Shown: in pieces, positions 1 through 9,347 of the stretch
Layout of the letters: each line of letters begins with the position of its first letter
How positions within the stretch are numbered: the first letter of the stretch is position 1
Assembly: GCF_964204645.1 (NCBI RefSeq)
Contig: NC_134034.1
Location: 8,491,414 to 8,551,413 of the forward strand
DNA length: 60,000 nucleotides
Direction of reading: 5' to 3'
Origin: Tubulanus polymorphus
Taxonomy: Eukaryota; Nemertea; Palaeonemertea; Tubulaniformes; Tubulanidae
The notes under the pieces: model-generated
The model's input: only the letters and a program-made list of their open reading frames with translations
The model's database searches: none
What the model was told of the DNA's origin: nothing
Position numbers and translations under genes: made by a program

Positions 1-103
1 AATTCATACAGTCGCCTATGGTTGCAATTTAGATGAATATATAAAATTCAAAAGAGAAGAAACAAAAGAAAATGAGATTATGAAAAGGATTCTAACGTGT
101 TAA
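1..103 (+). CDS. polB: Protein-primed DNA polymerase B, C-terminal end (partial)
   Basis: The window opens inside the frame, whose last codons read into a TAA at 101-103. The residues (HTVAYGCNLDEY, then a charged KREETKENEI stretch) match the C-terminus of the PolB copy on the minus strand at 27031. That copy carries the polymerase motifs and identifies this fragment. Nothing catalytic is left inside the window. The next gene starts 28 bp downstream, as in copy B. Confidence 0.85.
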   Translation, partial: IHTVAYGCNLDEYIKFKREETKENEIMKRILTC

Positions 104-131
104 TCAATTTCAATAAAAATTTGTATAATAA

Positions 132-473
132 ATGGAGAGTAAACAAGTACACAGTGAATTCTTAGATAGAATTAAAGATACTTCAAGCGTCAAATCTGTA
201 GATTATAAATTTAAAAAACTAACTGAGTTAACAATTCACAAGAAATATTTAATTACTAACATTGAAACAATTACTAATAAATATGGAGATAAATTAGTAA
301 TTCATTTAGAATATGAAGGATTAAAAGGAAATACATATAAATTCAGAACATATTTACCAGATAGATTTCATCGATTATCAAGTGAAGATCTAGAAGAATT
401 ATGTTCTGGAGATTTCTATTTCGTATACAAAGGTAAGAATGAAAAAGGGCACCATGAAATAGATTTCGAATAA
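132..473 (+). CDS. Small PolB-linked protein, possible OB-like fold (113 aa)
   Basis: This intact 113-residue frame lies directly downstream of PolB, and the same order occurs in copy B (27001 to 26650). It has alternating hydrophobic residues with 'KYLITNIETITNKYGDKL' near residues 38-55 and 'RTYLPDRF' near 72-79. The pattern suggests a small beta-rich domain. From memory, similar PolB-neighbouring proteins occur in other Polintons without assigned function. A single-strand DNA-binding role would suit the neighbour, but that is inference. The start is supported by the motif TATAATAAATGG. Copy B is frameshifted about 15-20 codons before its end. Confidence 0.6.
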   Translation: MESKQVHSEFLDRIKDTSSVKSVDYKFKKLTELTIHKKYLITNIETITNKYGDKLVIHLEYEGLKGNTYKFRTYLPDRFHRLSSEDLEELCSGDFYFVYKGKNEKGHHEIDFE

Positions 474-490
474 GAAAATATGTAAAATAA

Positions 491-1246
491 ATGGTAGAAT
501 TAAAAGAATACAGAATATTTGTAGATTCTAGAAGGCTTACAAATTATAAATCACATAATTTACTAGTACAATTAGATAGAGAATTTAAGAATTGTGTAGA
601 TTTAAAATTAGTTAATATAAGTTTATGTAATTCTTTTTATAATATATCGGATAAAACTTTTGAACATAGAGGGTGTATGATTTATATGAGAAATAAAGAT
701 AAATGGTTTCATATATTTTTTAAACCAGGATTATATAATTTAGAATCATTAGCGCAGGAAATTAATAGAAGAGCTCGGTTGAAAATCGGGGGCACTTCTG
801 TATTTGAAATTAAATTTAATAAAATTGATAGTACTAATAAAATAAGAATAAAGATATCTAATGAACAACATAAATTTATGGTAAACAAACCACTGGCTAA
901 AATGTTAGGAATTAAACCGCTTACAGTTACTGGAAACGCAGAAGGCAGCTCAAATATAATACCTTTTACACACTTTTATATTTATTGCAATTTAATCGAG
1001 CCTACAAAAACTTTCGAAGCAACTAAAGAAACAATTTGTAGTTCTAGTATACTAAATATTTTACCGCTAAAAAATGTTAAACAATTTGGAACTCAAATAA
1101 ATTATTATTTAACAGAATGTGATTTTAAACCATGCATTCCTAAATTTAATAATTTTAAATTAGAAATAAGAAATCATAATGGATACTTAATTGATTTAAA
1201 TAACTTTCCTGTGATATATGAATTAGTTATAAGATGTAAAGAGTAA
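491..1246 (+). CDS. Penton-like minor capsid protein (251 aa)
   Basis: This intact frame begins 'MVELKEYRIFVDSRRLTN'. It continues with an LKLVNISLCNSFYNIS stretch (about residues 42-57) and 'FKPGLYNLESLAQEIN' (about 77-92). A 'strand, N-x-(F/W)YNI, then P-G-x-Y-x2-x-x-L-x2-x-IN' layout is what I know from single-jelly-roll minor capsid (penton) proteins of Polintons. The protein would sit at capsid vertices beside the MCP encoded at 5564. The start is decided by AAAATAAATGG 18 bp after the previous stop. Copy B has the same protein but shifts frame at an A-run near 26050. The assignment rests on motif memory, not a search. Confidence 0.6.
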   Translation: MVELKEYRIFVDSRRLTNYKSHNLLVQLDREFKNCVDLKLVNISLCNSFYNISDKTFEHRGCMIYMRNKDKWFHIFFKPGLYNLESLAQEINRRARLKIGGTSVFEIKFNKIDSTNKIRIKISNEQHKFMVNKPLAKMLGIKPLTVTGNAEGSSNIIPFTHFYIYCNLIEPTKTFEATKETICSSSILNILPLKNVKQFGTQINYYLTECDFKPCIPKFNNFKLEIRNHNGYLIDLNNFPVIYELVIRCKE

Positions 1247-1262
1247 TTTTTTCACTATATAA

Positions 1263-1616
1263 ATGAATATAACTGTCGGACCGAGTATATGTTTTGGATT
1301 TGATTTTAAACGTGAGAAAGAAATGAAATTTAACGTTAATGATGTAATTACACATATTAAAAATATTGCATTTTCTAATGAAACAACATTTGAGTATGAA
1401 ACAACAATTGATAAAGAAACTTTTAATGTAGAAAAGATTACTAATTTAATTAGAGAATCTTTAAGATTTTATGAATTAGATGAAGATTTTATCATCGATG
1501 ATATTAAAAAAATAATAATTGAAATATATGATAATCATAAAACTAGTAATGAAATAAATGTTGAATTAATCATAAATAAGTTAACTAAATATTTTGAAGA
1601 TAGTAATTTTTTTTGA
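1263..1616 (+). CDS. Hypothetical acidic protein (117 aa)
   Basis: I do not recognise this family. It is an acidic, Ile/Asn/Glu-rich protein with predicted helices (ITNLIRESLRFYELDEDF near residues 60-77) and no membrane segment. Its last residues (NFF-stop) are encoded by the T-run that forms part of the start signal of the next gene. Copy A has eight Ts there and copy B seven, so copy A ends in NFF and copy B in NFFDK. It starts after the motif AATTTTTTCACTATATAAATG, and copy B is intact (118 aa, 25858 to 25502). Confidence 0.65.
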   Translation: MNITVGPSICFGFDFKREKEMKFNVNDVITHIKNIAFSNETTFEYETTIDKETFNVEKITNLIRESLRFYELDEDFIIDDIKKIIIEIYDNHKTSNEINVELIINKLTKYFEDSNFF

Positions 1617-1623
1617 TAAATAA

Positions 1624-1845
1624 ATGAGTGATAATAAGTGGATAATAACTGGATTATATAATGGCGCATTACTATCAGTTGGAACTGTTGGTTATTCAAT
1701 GGTATTAAAAAAAGTATTTAAAATGGGAAGTGTTAATGTTGATAGATTTGATATAAATGATATTTTAAAATTAACATTAGCAGTTACTTTATCTAATTTA
1801 ACTATTGATTATTTAGAAAAACAAAAATATATTCCTCCCATATAA
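1624..1845 (+). CDS. Small membrane protein (73 aa)
   Basis: This is a 73-residue frame conserved almost without change in copy B (25501 to 25280). Residues 5-30 form a glycine-containing hydrophobic segment (ITGLYNGALLSVGTVGYSMVL), and residues 46-62 a second, weaker one (ILKLTLAVTLSNLTI). It belongs to a run of three consecutive small membrane proteins. That suggests a virion membrane or membrane-lytic role, but the function is unknown. It starts only 8 bp after the preceding stop, with ATAAATAAATG over the start. Confidence 0.7.
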   Translation: MSDNKWIITGLYNGALLSVGTVGYSMVLKKVFKMGSVNVDRFDINDILKLTLAVTLSNLTIDYLEKQKYIPPI

Positions 1846-1847
1846 AT

Positions 1848-1873
1848 GCATAATTTTTTTTGTTAAATAAATG
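1848..1873 (+). promoter_or_regulatory. Polinton gene-start motif: T-run plus TAAATAAATG (type site)
   Basis: The junction reads TAATTTTTTTTGTTAAATAAATG, and the motif includes the start codon. Equivalent signals precede the starts at 1263, 1624, 2313, 2764, 4082 and 5564 in copy A. In copy B they precede the minus-strand starts at 25858, 25501, 24811, 24362 and 21496, with a weaker form at 25255. Weaker AATAAATG-only versions occur at 132 and 491 and at two overlapping junctions. AATAAA is also the eukaryotic poly(A) signal and overlaps the ATG here. The sequence shows the conservation. A promoter or poly(A) role is inference. Confidence 0.6.
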
Positions 1874-2293
1874 GCTTCTGCAATTATAACTATTATAGGA
1901 TCGGCAATTGTTAACGCTTTAGCATTTACTGGTGGTGGTTATTTATTTAAACATATTGATAAAAATAGTTCATTAGGAGAACAAAGAAGACATAACTTAG
2001 CGTTAGAGAAATACAATAAAGCTGCAGAAGAATATAGAGAAAAGAGGCAAAACTATATGGATTACATCAATAAAGAATTATATGATCAGAAGATTTCACA
2101 TAGAGATTTTCAATCAGTTGATGATGCAATGAGTTTATATAACACAGTAACAAATAAAGAAAAATTACATCTATACAAACCTAAATTATCAGATTATTAT
2201 ACCCCAAGTAAAGAACAACAGAAATATGAAATAATATGGATTTTAGGTGGAACTGTTATTGTTATATTTGTTGCTTATAAGTTTACTAATTAG
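1871..2293 (+). CDS. Membrane protein with N- and C-terminal transmembrane segments (140 aa)
   Basis: A hydrophobic N-terminus (IITIIGSAIVNALAFTGGGY, residues 5-24) and a C-terminal segment (IIWILGGTVIVIFVAYKF, about 121-138) flank a charged helical middle rich in Arg, Lys and Tyr. Copy B encodes the same protein intact (25255 to 24830). The layout could be a hairpin-anchored virion protein, but I know no named family. The start follows the strong motif AATTTTTTTTGTTAAATAAATGG. Confidence 0.68.
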   Translation: MASAIITIIGSAIVNALAFTGGGYLFKHIDKNSSLGEQRRHNLALEKYNKAAEEYREKRQNYMDYINKELYDQKISHRDFQSVDDAMSLYNTVTNKEKLHLYKPKLSDYYTPSKEQQKYEIIWILGGTVIVIFVAYKFTN

Positions 2294-2312
2294 TAATTTT
2301 TTTTCTAAATAA

Positions 2313-2747
2313 ATGGAAGTAAAAGTTGATAATATTGATATTATTCCTCATGATATAAATAAAACTAAATTAAAAACATATTTAGAAAAACAAATATTAG
2401 AATTTGAAAGTGACTTAAAGATAAAAAAGAAAAAATATTTAAAAAGTAAAATTATATATTATTTGATTATAAGTGGTTCGGTTACAATTAGTTCTGTAAT
2501 AACATTTCTAGCAATATTCAGTCCATTAACACCTTTAGCTATATCAATTGGTGTATTAGGATTAAGTTCAAGTGTTTTAACAGGTATAAGTTCAAAATTA
2601 AATATAAAAAGTAATAAAGAAAAAATTAAAACTAATATAAAAGAAATTAATAAATTAAAGAATACACTAGATTATATAATAAGTTTAAATGGTCATATAA
2701 CAGTTGAAGAACAAGATAAATTATTAAAAGAATTAATAAATTATTAA
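2313..2747 (+). CDS. Membrane protein with central hydrophobic hairpin (144 aa)
   Basis: Residues 1-45 are charged and probably helical. Residues 46-92 form two adjacent hydrophobic segments (YLIISGSVTISSVITFLAIF, then PLTPLAISIGVLGLSSSVL), and a Lys-rich coiled-coil-like tail follows. This suggests a helical hairpin in a membrane with both ends on one side. No family is recognised. Copy B has the same gene but shifts frame within the second hydrophobic segment. The gene follows AATTTTTTTTCTAAATAAATGG, 20 bp after the previous stop. Confidence 0.65.
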   Translation: MEVKVDNIDIIPHDINKTKLKTYLEKQILEFESDLKIKKKKYLKSKIIYYLIISGSVTISSVITFLAIFSPLTPLAISIGVLGLSSSVLTGISSKLNIKSNKEKIKTNIKEINKLKNTLDYIISLNGHITVEEQDKLLKELINY

Positions 2748-2763
2748 TTTTTTAATTATATAA

Positions 2764-4065
2764 ATGGGGTTTCCAAAAGCTTTCCAATATAATAAATCAA
2801 TTAAATATAATATTCCGGCAATAGATTTTAAGAAAAATATTACATATAAAAATATAGTTTTAAATTCATTAACTAATTTAGAAATTTATGTTAATGAATC
2901 ACAGTTTTTTATTTCTAAAATGGAAAATATATTTAATACATATGAAGTTACTTTTACTCGAGATGAATATCATATATATAAAGTAAAATCTAATATGAAA
3001 TATTGGCAGAATCAATTAAATTTTGCTGTTTATTGTGCAACAACAGGTTGTGGAATTAGTTGGAATGATCATTTAAATAACTTAGATAAAAATTTGAAGT
3101 ATTCTGATTTAAAATTAATTCACACAATATTTAGATTTCACACATATTTTCAAATCAGAATAATATTAAATGAATTAGAATGTCCTTTACCCGGGTCTAA
3201 ATATTTTAAAGAATTAGATAATAATATCAATATATCCAAGTTTTATAAAATATGTAATGAATTTAATATAAATATTAATTCCGATTTTAGAGCGCATGGT
3301 AAATTGCAAGGTGTTGTTGAAGAGTATGAAATAAAAAGAATTGATTATATGCATAGAATTTCAGCTTATCATAATTATAAAATTGATAATAATAATGGTT
3401 GGGTTAATTTCATTTTAGAAAATGGTGAAGGTTTTACAAAATCAGGTATACAAAGAATAAATCAATCTATTAGAATTTATTTGATATGTATTTTAGGCGC
3501 TCAAGTTGAAACAAGATCCCCAATAATTGGAAATGATAACACTTCATTCGATGCGCAGAAACAGTTTAAAGTTTTATTTGAAGATTCCATACATGATGAT
3601 AAAAATAGATAGATTCCAGAAAACATTATAAGATATCAAAATTATTTAGATAAATCACATATTAGATTAAATTATTGTATAGGCCCTAATCTATTAATTA
3701 TTTCTAATGATTTAGTATTAAAGATGGGAAATATAATTGGTTATAATAATCTAATTAAAACTGCAACAATAAATAATTCATTTGGATTAAATGATATAAA
3801 TAAAAAGATTATTACTGCTCCAAAATTAATGGAAGGTGAAAAAAATAAAAAACACATTCAATCAACAGAAACTAAAACTAAGAATATTAAATTGGATAAT
3901 GATTCTAAAATAAAAGATTACAATACATCAGAAAATAATAGAACTGATAATATTCAACATGATATAATTAAACTAAATGATGATAATAAATCCCATGAAA
4001 ATACTAAATTAGCTATAACTTGTATAGGAATTGTAATCGGAGGAATATTATATTTTAAATTTTAA
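2764..4065 (+). pseudogene. Large conserved Polinton protein of unknown function (433 codons, one in-frame stop)
   Basis: The frame runs through 433 codons but is cut by a TAG at 3610-3612, where copy B has a serine codon. The second half has no T-run/AATAAATG signal before the ATG at 3724, so 3724 is an internal Met rather than a separate gene. Notable stretches are 'LNFAVYCATTGCGISWNDHL' (about residues 87-106) and 'FRFHTYFQIRIILNELECPL' (about 123-142). I recall a similar cysteine-containing pattern in uncharacterised Polinton proteins of other invertebrates. A C-terminal hydrophobic segment (LAITCIGIVIGGILYFKF) could anchor it in a membrane. Copy B is broken elsewhere and has a different central segment. 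Confidence 0.6.
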
Positions 4066-4081
4066 TTTTTTTATTATATAA

Positions 4082-5543
4082 ATGGATGAAGAAATTCCAT
4101 TGGATGCTTTTGGTGACGCCCCTGGTATAAGTGATGAACCACAACCTGATTTTAATGAAACTAATATTGATAATGATGATGAATCAGCATATAATTCTAA
4201 TTTAGCAGATAGTGGTTCTAAAGCCCCATCAACAGATGAATTTGATAGAAGAACTAGATCGAGAATAAATCCTGAAAATGAAAATCAAGGTTTATCAAGA
4301 CAAAATTTAGAAAATATTGGATTTATATATAAGTTTCAACATGTATTTAAAGATTCTGGATATAATATAAATAATAGAGGCGCCAGACTTTTAGTACAAG
4401 ATTTAAAGTTTTTAGATGGTGAATATTATTATCGTGTGAAAGAAAAATCGGATTATTATATTAATATCTCTAATAAAAATCAAGACAAAATAGTAGCAAA
4501 ATCAACTTTGCTTAAGTCTGACTCATTACTATCTAGAATTAAAAGAATAAGTAATAGTAATGAAATAAAAGATGTAACACAAGAAGAAATTATTAAAAAT
4601 AGAAAATTATTTAAACAAAGAATTAATGAATTATTTGAAACAATCAAAGATAATCCAGAAACAGAAACAACTTCTGAACAGAATATAACTTCCAAAACTA
4701 GTAAACTTAAATCAAACACTGAAGTTCAAACTGAAAAACTTTTACCGAATGGATTACTTGATGCAACAGATCAAGAAATAGAAGCTTTAAGTATGTTTTC
4801 TAAAAAAACAATTAGAGAAATAATAAGTATACGAAATGATGCCGATAAAATTGCTCGCGAAAAACATATTAGATATAATAAAATTAAACCTTTAGAAAAT
4901 AAATTATTTGACACCAGAAAAGAAATAGAACAATTAAAATTAGATAGAGAATTTAAAGTTATTGAAGAAATTGAATTTAAAAAAAGAAATGCATATTTAG
5001 AAAAAGAAATTGATGATTTAGAATATAACATAGAATTTCAGAAAGAAAAAATGAAATTATTATTAAAATCATATGATTATTGTATTAATAGATTAAAAGT
5101 TGTTGTTAAAGAGTTAATACTAAAACCAAATTCTGACATATCACTAAAAGATAGAATAAAATTATTATTTAAGTTTGAAGGAATAACAGTTCTTTCAATT
5201 CTAACTAGCTGTAACTATGTTATTTACAACAATTGGTTTAGCAATATCAAATTCACTGAAATCTACTCCTATTCCTACTCCCAATAAACCAGATAAACCT
5301 CCAGGTAATAATTCTATACAAGATAAAGTTAAGGATGGTTTAAAGAAATTAGCAAAATATTTATGGGAACTATCAAAGAAATCTGCTGCAGCATTGCCAG
5401 GAGTTATTGCATCAATTGTTGGTTTTATATTGAAATCTGCTGGGAATATTCTTAACTTTGCTGCTGAACATATTATTTTATTTTTAATTACAGTTGTAAG
5501 TGCTATTATTTTTGGTTTAGTTAATATGATTAAAAATAAATAA
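4082..5543 (+). pseudogene. Coiled-coil protein with C-terminal membrane segments, one-base frameshift
   Basis: The copy B version is intact at 475 aa (22944 to 21517) and shows the design. It has an acidic Asp/Asn-rich N-terminus, a long Lys/Glu coiled coil (about residues 220-320), and a hydrophobic segment at 'LSILTAVTMLFTTIGLAISN'. A Pro/Lys linker and two more hydrophobic segments (GVIASIVGFIL and ITVVSAIIFGLVNM) follow. Here an extra T near 5206 shifts the frame, so the protein ends at 5287 after 401 residues. The remaining 3' part reopens in another frame to 5543. The function is unknown. It sits between the 433-codon gene and the MCP, so a structural or membrane-anchoring role is likely but unproven. 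Confidence 0.65.
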
Positions 5544-5563
5544 TTAATTTTTTTGTTAAATAA

Positions 5564-6811
5564 ATGAGTGGGAGTTATATAAGTCCTTCGAAGAATCATA
5601 GAATATCTAATGCTATTAAAGCAGAAAGATCACATCATATAATTACTCATAACCCTTCAAATATTAATCCCGATGAAACTTTATATGTTAGAATTCCTAG
5701 ATTAACACAAAATACTTTTTATGTTCCAAATAGTATTTATTTATCAGCTGATATAAAAGTAATCGGTAATAATAATAATTATGTTGTTGATAATGTTGGA
5801 AGATATTTGATTAAAAAGTTAACAATAAAGATTGGTCCGGAAACGGTTTTCTCATTAGATGATTATAATTTATTTATGCATTATAAAGATTTATGGTTAA
5901 CTAAAGAAAATAGAAATAATATGATATTTCAGGGTATTCAATCAGAAAACCAAAATAAATTAAGATCAGAAGCTAATAGCGCAATATTAACTAATGATGT
6001 AGATAAATTGATAAAAAGTATATATGGAAACAAATATAAAATTCCATTAGACTTTGAATTGATAAATAATAATGCACCTTTATATAAATACGCAATTCAA
6101 GAAGATATTATATTTGAGATAACATTTGCTCCTGTAAATGAAATTGTATTATCTAGCGTTGTTAAAGATATGAGTTATAAATTATCGAATATATGTTTAG
6201 AATATGATACAGTAACTGATGAAAATATTTCAAGTATAATTCAAACTCAATACAATCAAGGATTTTCATTATTATATGATTATATTGATAAATTTAAAAC
6301 TGTAACTATTAATGCAAATGATGAAATAATTAATGAGAATATTAACTTCCCTAGAAGATCTATTAAAGGTATATTAATATTTTTTACCATTGGAACGTAT
6401 ACTAATGGCGCAATAAATGTTGATAATTATTATAATCCAGAAATAACAAAAGTAGAAATAACTATCGAAGGAATAGCGAATAAAATATTCTGTCAAGGAA
6501 TGAGAATGATTGATCAATGGGTAGAAATTAAAAAACATTTTATGAATGAAAAAGTGAAATCATCTGAAAATTGTAACATTAATCAAATTGATTATTATAC
6601 CGGTAATAAATATGCATTATGGTTAGATTTTAGAACAACTGAATATAATTCATTACATGGTTCTGGAAAAAAACTACAGAACACTAAAGATGGAATACAA
6701 TTATTCATGACAAAGAATAAAGGAATCAAAAATTTTAAAATGCACATTTATATTATATCTGACGCGCAATTAAATATTGTAAATTCACAATTAGATAGTG
6801 TTATGTATTAA
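5564..6811 (+). CDS. Major capsid protein, double jelly-roll type (415 aa)
   Basis: This intact frame matches my knowledge of Polinton MCPs. The N-terminal strand reads 'DETLYVRIPRLTQNTFYVPN' (about residues 38-57). It is followed by 'VDNVGRYLIKKLTIKIG' and 'SLDDYNLFMHYKDLWLT', the characteristic 'N-x-GR-x2-KKL ... D-x-F-x3-Y-x-DLW' block. It would form the hexagonal shell around packaged DNA, filled by the ATPase encoded at 8733. At 415 residues it is short for a double jelly-roll MCP. It follows the strong start motif AATTTTTTTGTTAAATAAATG. Copy B is nearly identical but loses one base about 15 codons before the end. Confidence 0.82.
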   Translation: MSGSYISPSKNHRISNAIKAERSHHIITHNPSNINPDETLYVRIPRLTQNTFYVPNSIYLSADIKVIGNNNNYVVDNVGRYLIKKLTIKIGPETVFSLDDYNLFMHYKDLWLTKENRNNMIFQGIQSENQNKLRSEANSAILTNDVDKLIKSIYGNKYKIPLDFELINNNAPLYKYAIQEDIIFEITFAPVNEIVLSSVVKDMSYKLSNICLEYDTVTDENISSIIQTQYNQGFSLLYDYIDKFKTVTINANDEIINENINFPRRSIKGILIFFTIGTYTNGAINVDNYYNPEITKVEITIEGIANKIFCQGMRMIDQWVEIKKHFMNEKVKSSENCNINQIDYYTGNKYALWLDFRTTEYNSLHGSGKKLQNTKDGIQLFMTKNKGIKNFKMHIYIISDAQLNIVNSQLDSVMY

Positions 6812-6843
6812 AATTTTAACTTTAATAAAAAATCTTATATTAA

Positions 6844-8082
6844 ATGGAAGGTGGAATATATGAAATACAAACTTCAAGTGAAATGATATCAGATATATAT
6901 TATATATTACCTTATGATGAATACAGTAAGTATTTTGGAGATTACTTTAATCAATTCAAATATAGAATAAGTAAAATAGATAAGAATATTGAAACAAAAA
7001 TAGAAGATAATATTGAACCTAAAATAGAAGATAAGAATGAAACTAAAATAGAAGATAAGAATGATATTGAATATAAAATAGAAGATGATATTGAACCTAA
7101 AATAGAAGATAAGAATGATATTGAATATAAAATAGAAGATAAGAATGATATTGAATATAAAATAGAAGATGTAACAGGATATGTATCTTATAATATACCC
7201 TCTACAACATATGATATTGAATCAAAAAAGACAAATGAAAAATATTGTGACGTATGTAAACAGTATAAAAGTTATAAGAATTGGGCAACTCATCTTAATT
7301 CACTCAAGCATAAGAAAAATAAGAATAAGATTTTAAATGAATTGAATAATGATAGTGAAATTGATAATGATAATGTTAAAGAAGATAAATATTGTGAAGA
7401 ATGTGATAAATATATAAGTCGTAGTAATTTTTCAAAGCATAAATTAACACAGATACATTTGGATAATATAGAAAGAAATATATGTGAAAAGTGTAATGTT
7501 GTTGTATTACCTAAAGATAGAATTAAACATGATAATTCTTTTGAACATACAATAAAAGCTGCTGATTTAAATATCCTTTATAGAGCACCAAGTGCATTTT
7601 TTGATATCGAAAATAATGATCATAGGAAATTATATAGATCAATTTTTATCGATTATGTAAGAAATAATCCAAAACAAGTATTATCAGATCTAAAAACTCG
7701 TCGGACGATTATAAAAATTTATCTAAATAATTATTGGAGTATACATTATTTCATAAAATTTAAAAATATAGATTTTTTAACAGAATTGAAAAAAGTTGCT
7801 GCTAATGATAATATAAGTGATAACTTTGATGAAATAATTCAATACTAAAGTTATGAAGATTTTTCACAGGATGTTATAAATAAAATAAGAAATGAAGCAA
7901 AAAATGAATATAAAAATATAAGTGAAGACAAATTAAACCAATATATTTATTTAACTTATGAATTCTGGGTTAAGGGTTTGAATAGTAATGGTTATCATTT
8001 TAAACTGTTAGGTGAAAGAAGATCGCAAGAATTAAGAGATGCATGGAGCAAATTGTTTTCAGAATTAGAATCAGAAAAGTAA
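6844..8082 (+). pseudogene. Zinc-finger protein with acidic degenerate repeats, in-frame stop
   Basis: An N-terminal domain is followed by about seven degenerate repeats of an 'IEYKIEDKND'-type decamer (about residues 50-110). Three Cys2-His2-like modules then begin at 'YCDVCKQYKSYKNWATHLNS', 'YCEECDKYISRSNFSKHKLT' and 'ICEKCNVVV'. A TAA at 7846-7848 ends the first frame at 334 residues. The same frame continues open for another 77 codons to the TAA at 8080, so the stop looks like a lesion. The repeat block differs between copies: copy B has three 'NNVIPSTS' repeats instead. The role is unknown. Nucleic-acid binding is suggested by the fingers. Confidence 0.6.
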
Positions 8083-8732
8083 TTTAAAATATTAATATAA
8101 TACCCTTTGTGTCTTTATTGTCTTTAGTAGGTTTAGTACTTTTAGTACATAAAGAATAAATCTTTATTTTATAAGTAGTGAATAAAATTATTTTTAAAAC
8201 TACTAAACTACTAAAGACAATAAAGACATAAATATATATATAACACTGTTTCAATAATTATATTTATTCATCTGATGGATTTTATATATTACTGTTTCAA
8301 TAATTAAATCTATTTATCACACATATTTATTATATATATCATAGATTTATCATTTATAAAAATTATTTATATATTTTATTTTTCTAAGTACTAATTAAAT
8401 AAAGATTTATTCTTTATGTACTAAAAGTACTAAAAGTACTAAAGATAATAAAGACATAACAAACACATATAGATGTAATAAATATCATAAATTTATTTAT
8501 CTTACAGATTTATTATATATATTTGATTCAGTAATGATAAATCTATGTGTGTTTGTTGTGTCTTTATTATCTTTAGTAGTTTAGTAGTTCTATTTTATTT
8601 TATTCACTACTAATAAAATAAAGATTTATTCTTTATGTACTAAAAGTACTAAACTACTAAAGATAATAAAGACATTAGGGGAGGTATATAATACATATCT
8701 AATACATATCTAATACATAGGTATACAAATAG
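8083..8732. repeat. Convergent intergenic region with palindromic repeats (copy A)
   Basis: This 650 bp gap separates the plus- and minus-strand gene blocks. It holds a near-perfect palindrome at about 8110-8230 (TGTCTTTATTGTCTTTAGTA paired with its complement), a half unit at about 8393-8457 and a second palindrome at about 8555-8672. All are built from the same 60-70 bp AT-rich unit containing AAAGTACTAAAAGTACT. No ORF is visible. The position suggests a bidirectional terminator or an origin. Copy B has different palindromes in the same place. Confidence 0.75.
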
Positions 8733-9347
8733 TTATTTTATAAATTTATATTCATATGGAAATTGTAATCTCATAAGTAATTTGGAACCTTTATCATTCT
8801 TTAATTTATTCATATATTCATCATGTAATTCAGTAGGTATAATTTGATTTTCTTCTAATGATTGTTGCATAGATTTTCTATCTTTGTTGTAGAATAAAAC
8901 TAGAAATCTTATATTCTCTCTAAAGTCTTTCACAATTGAATTATATTTCTGATTTAAAACCCATGTTGTTATCCCAAAATGTCTACCAGAGAAAGCTAAA
9001 TAACATAACTCACTTTCTCTAATTTTAGAATCATGTAAATTTGCGCAATCATCAATAATAAATAATGTTTTAGATCCTTTATAAATATCTAATGCAATTT
9101 TTATACAATTATCTAAATTATCTTTTACTGTTTTAGAATTTAATATAATAAACTTTTTATCTTTAAAAACTATATCTCTATTATACGTTTCATTCATTTC
9201 ATAAGTTGGGCAGAATAATATTATATTATCGAAATGATTTTTATAAATAGTTTCTAATAAATCTAATATGAAGTGTGTTTTACCACAATTTGTAACTCCA
9301 GTTATTAACATATTATGTGGTTCAAATATAAACAAATCTTTATTCAT
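8733..9347 (-). CDS. A32/FtsK-like genome-packaging ATPase (204 aa)
   Basis: Walker A is GVTNCGKT at residues 17-24 and Walker B is TLFIIDD at 94-100. A conserved 'GRHFGITTWVLNQKY' follows at 121-135, with the sensor glutamine at about 133. This is the signature of Polinton/adintovirus-type packaging ATPases, which pump DNA into preformed capsids. The frame is intact and very similar to the plus-strand copy at 18038. The start codon lies inside the last codons of the integrase gene (8 nt overlap, AATAAATGAATAA), which fixes the start. Confidence 0.88.
   Translation of the reverse strand: MNKDLFIFEPHNMLITGVTNCGKTHFILDLLETIYKNHFDNIILFCPTYEMNETYNRDIVFKDKKFIILNSKTVKDNLDNCIKIALDIYKGSKTLFIIDDCANLHDSKIRESELCYLAFSGRHFGITTWVLNQKYNSIVKDFRENIRFLVLFYNKDRKSMQQSLEENQIIPTELHDEYMNKLKNDKGSKLLMRLQFPYEYKFIK

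Noticed and set aside
3724-4065. Separate 113-residue gene
   Set aside because: It lacks the T-run/AATAAATG start signal and continues the upstream frame after one TAG. Copy B reads through this point. It is the C-terminal part of the 433-codon gene.
4480-5031. Minus-strand ORFs opposite the coiled-coil gene
   Set aside because: They are antisense shadows of a Lys/Glu-rich AT-rich gene. They show no start signal, no domain and no independent conservation.
3610-8082. In-frame stops (TAG at 3610, TAA at 7846, TAA in integrase, TGA at 16616) as evidence for stop-codon reassignment or readthrough
   Set aside because: All three stop codons occur, they are at sites not shared between copies A and B where a comparison is possible, and they accompany frameshifts. 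Independent decay explains them better.
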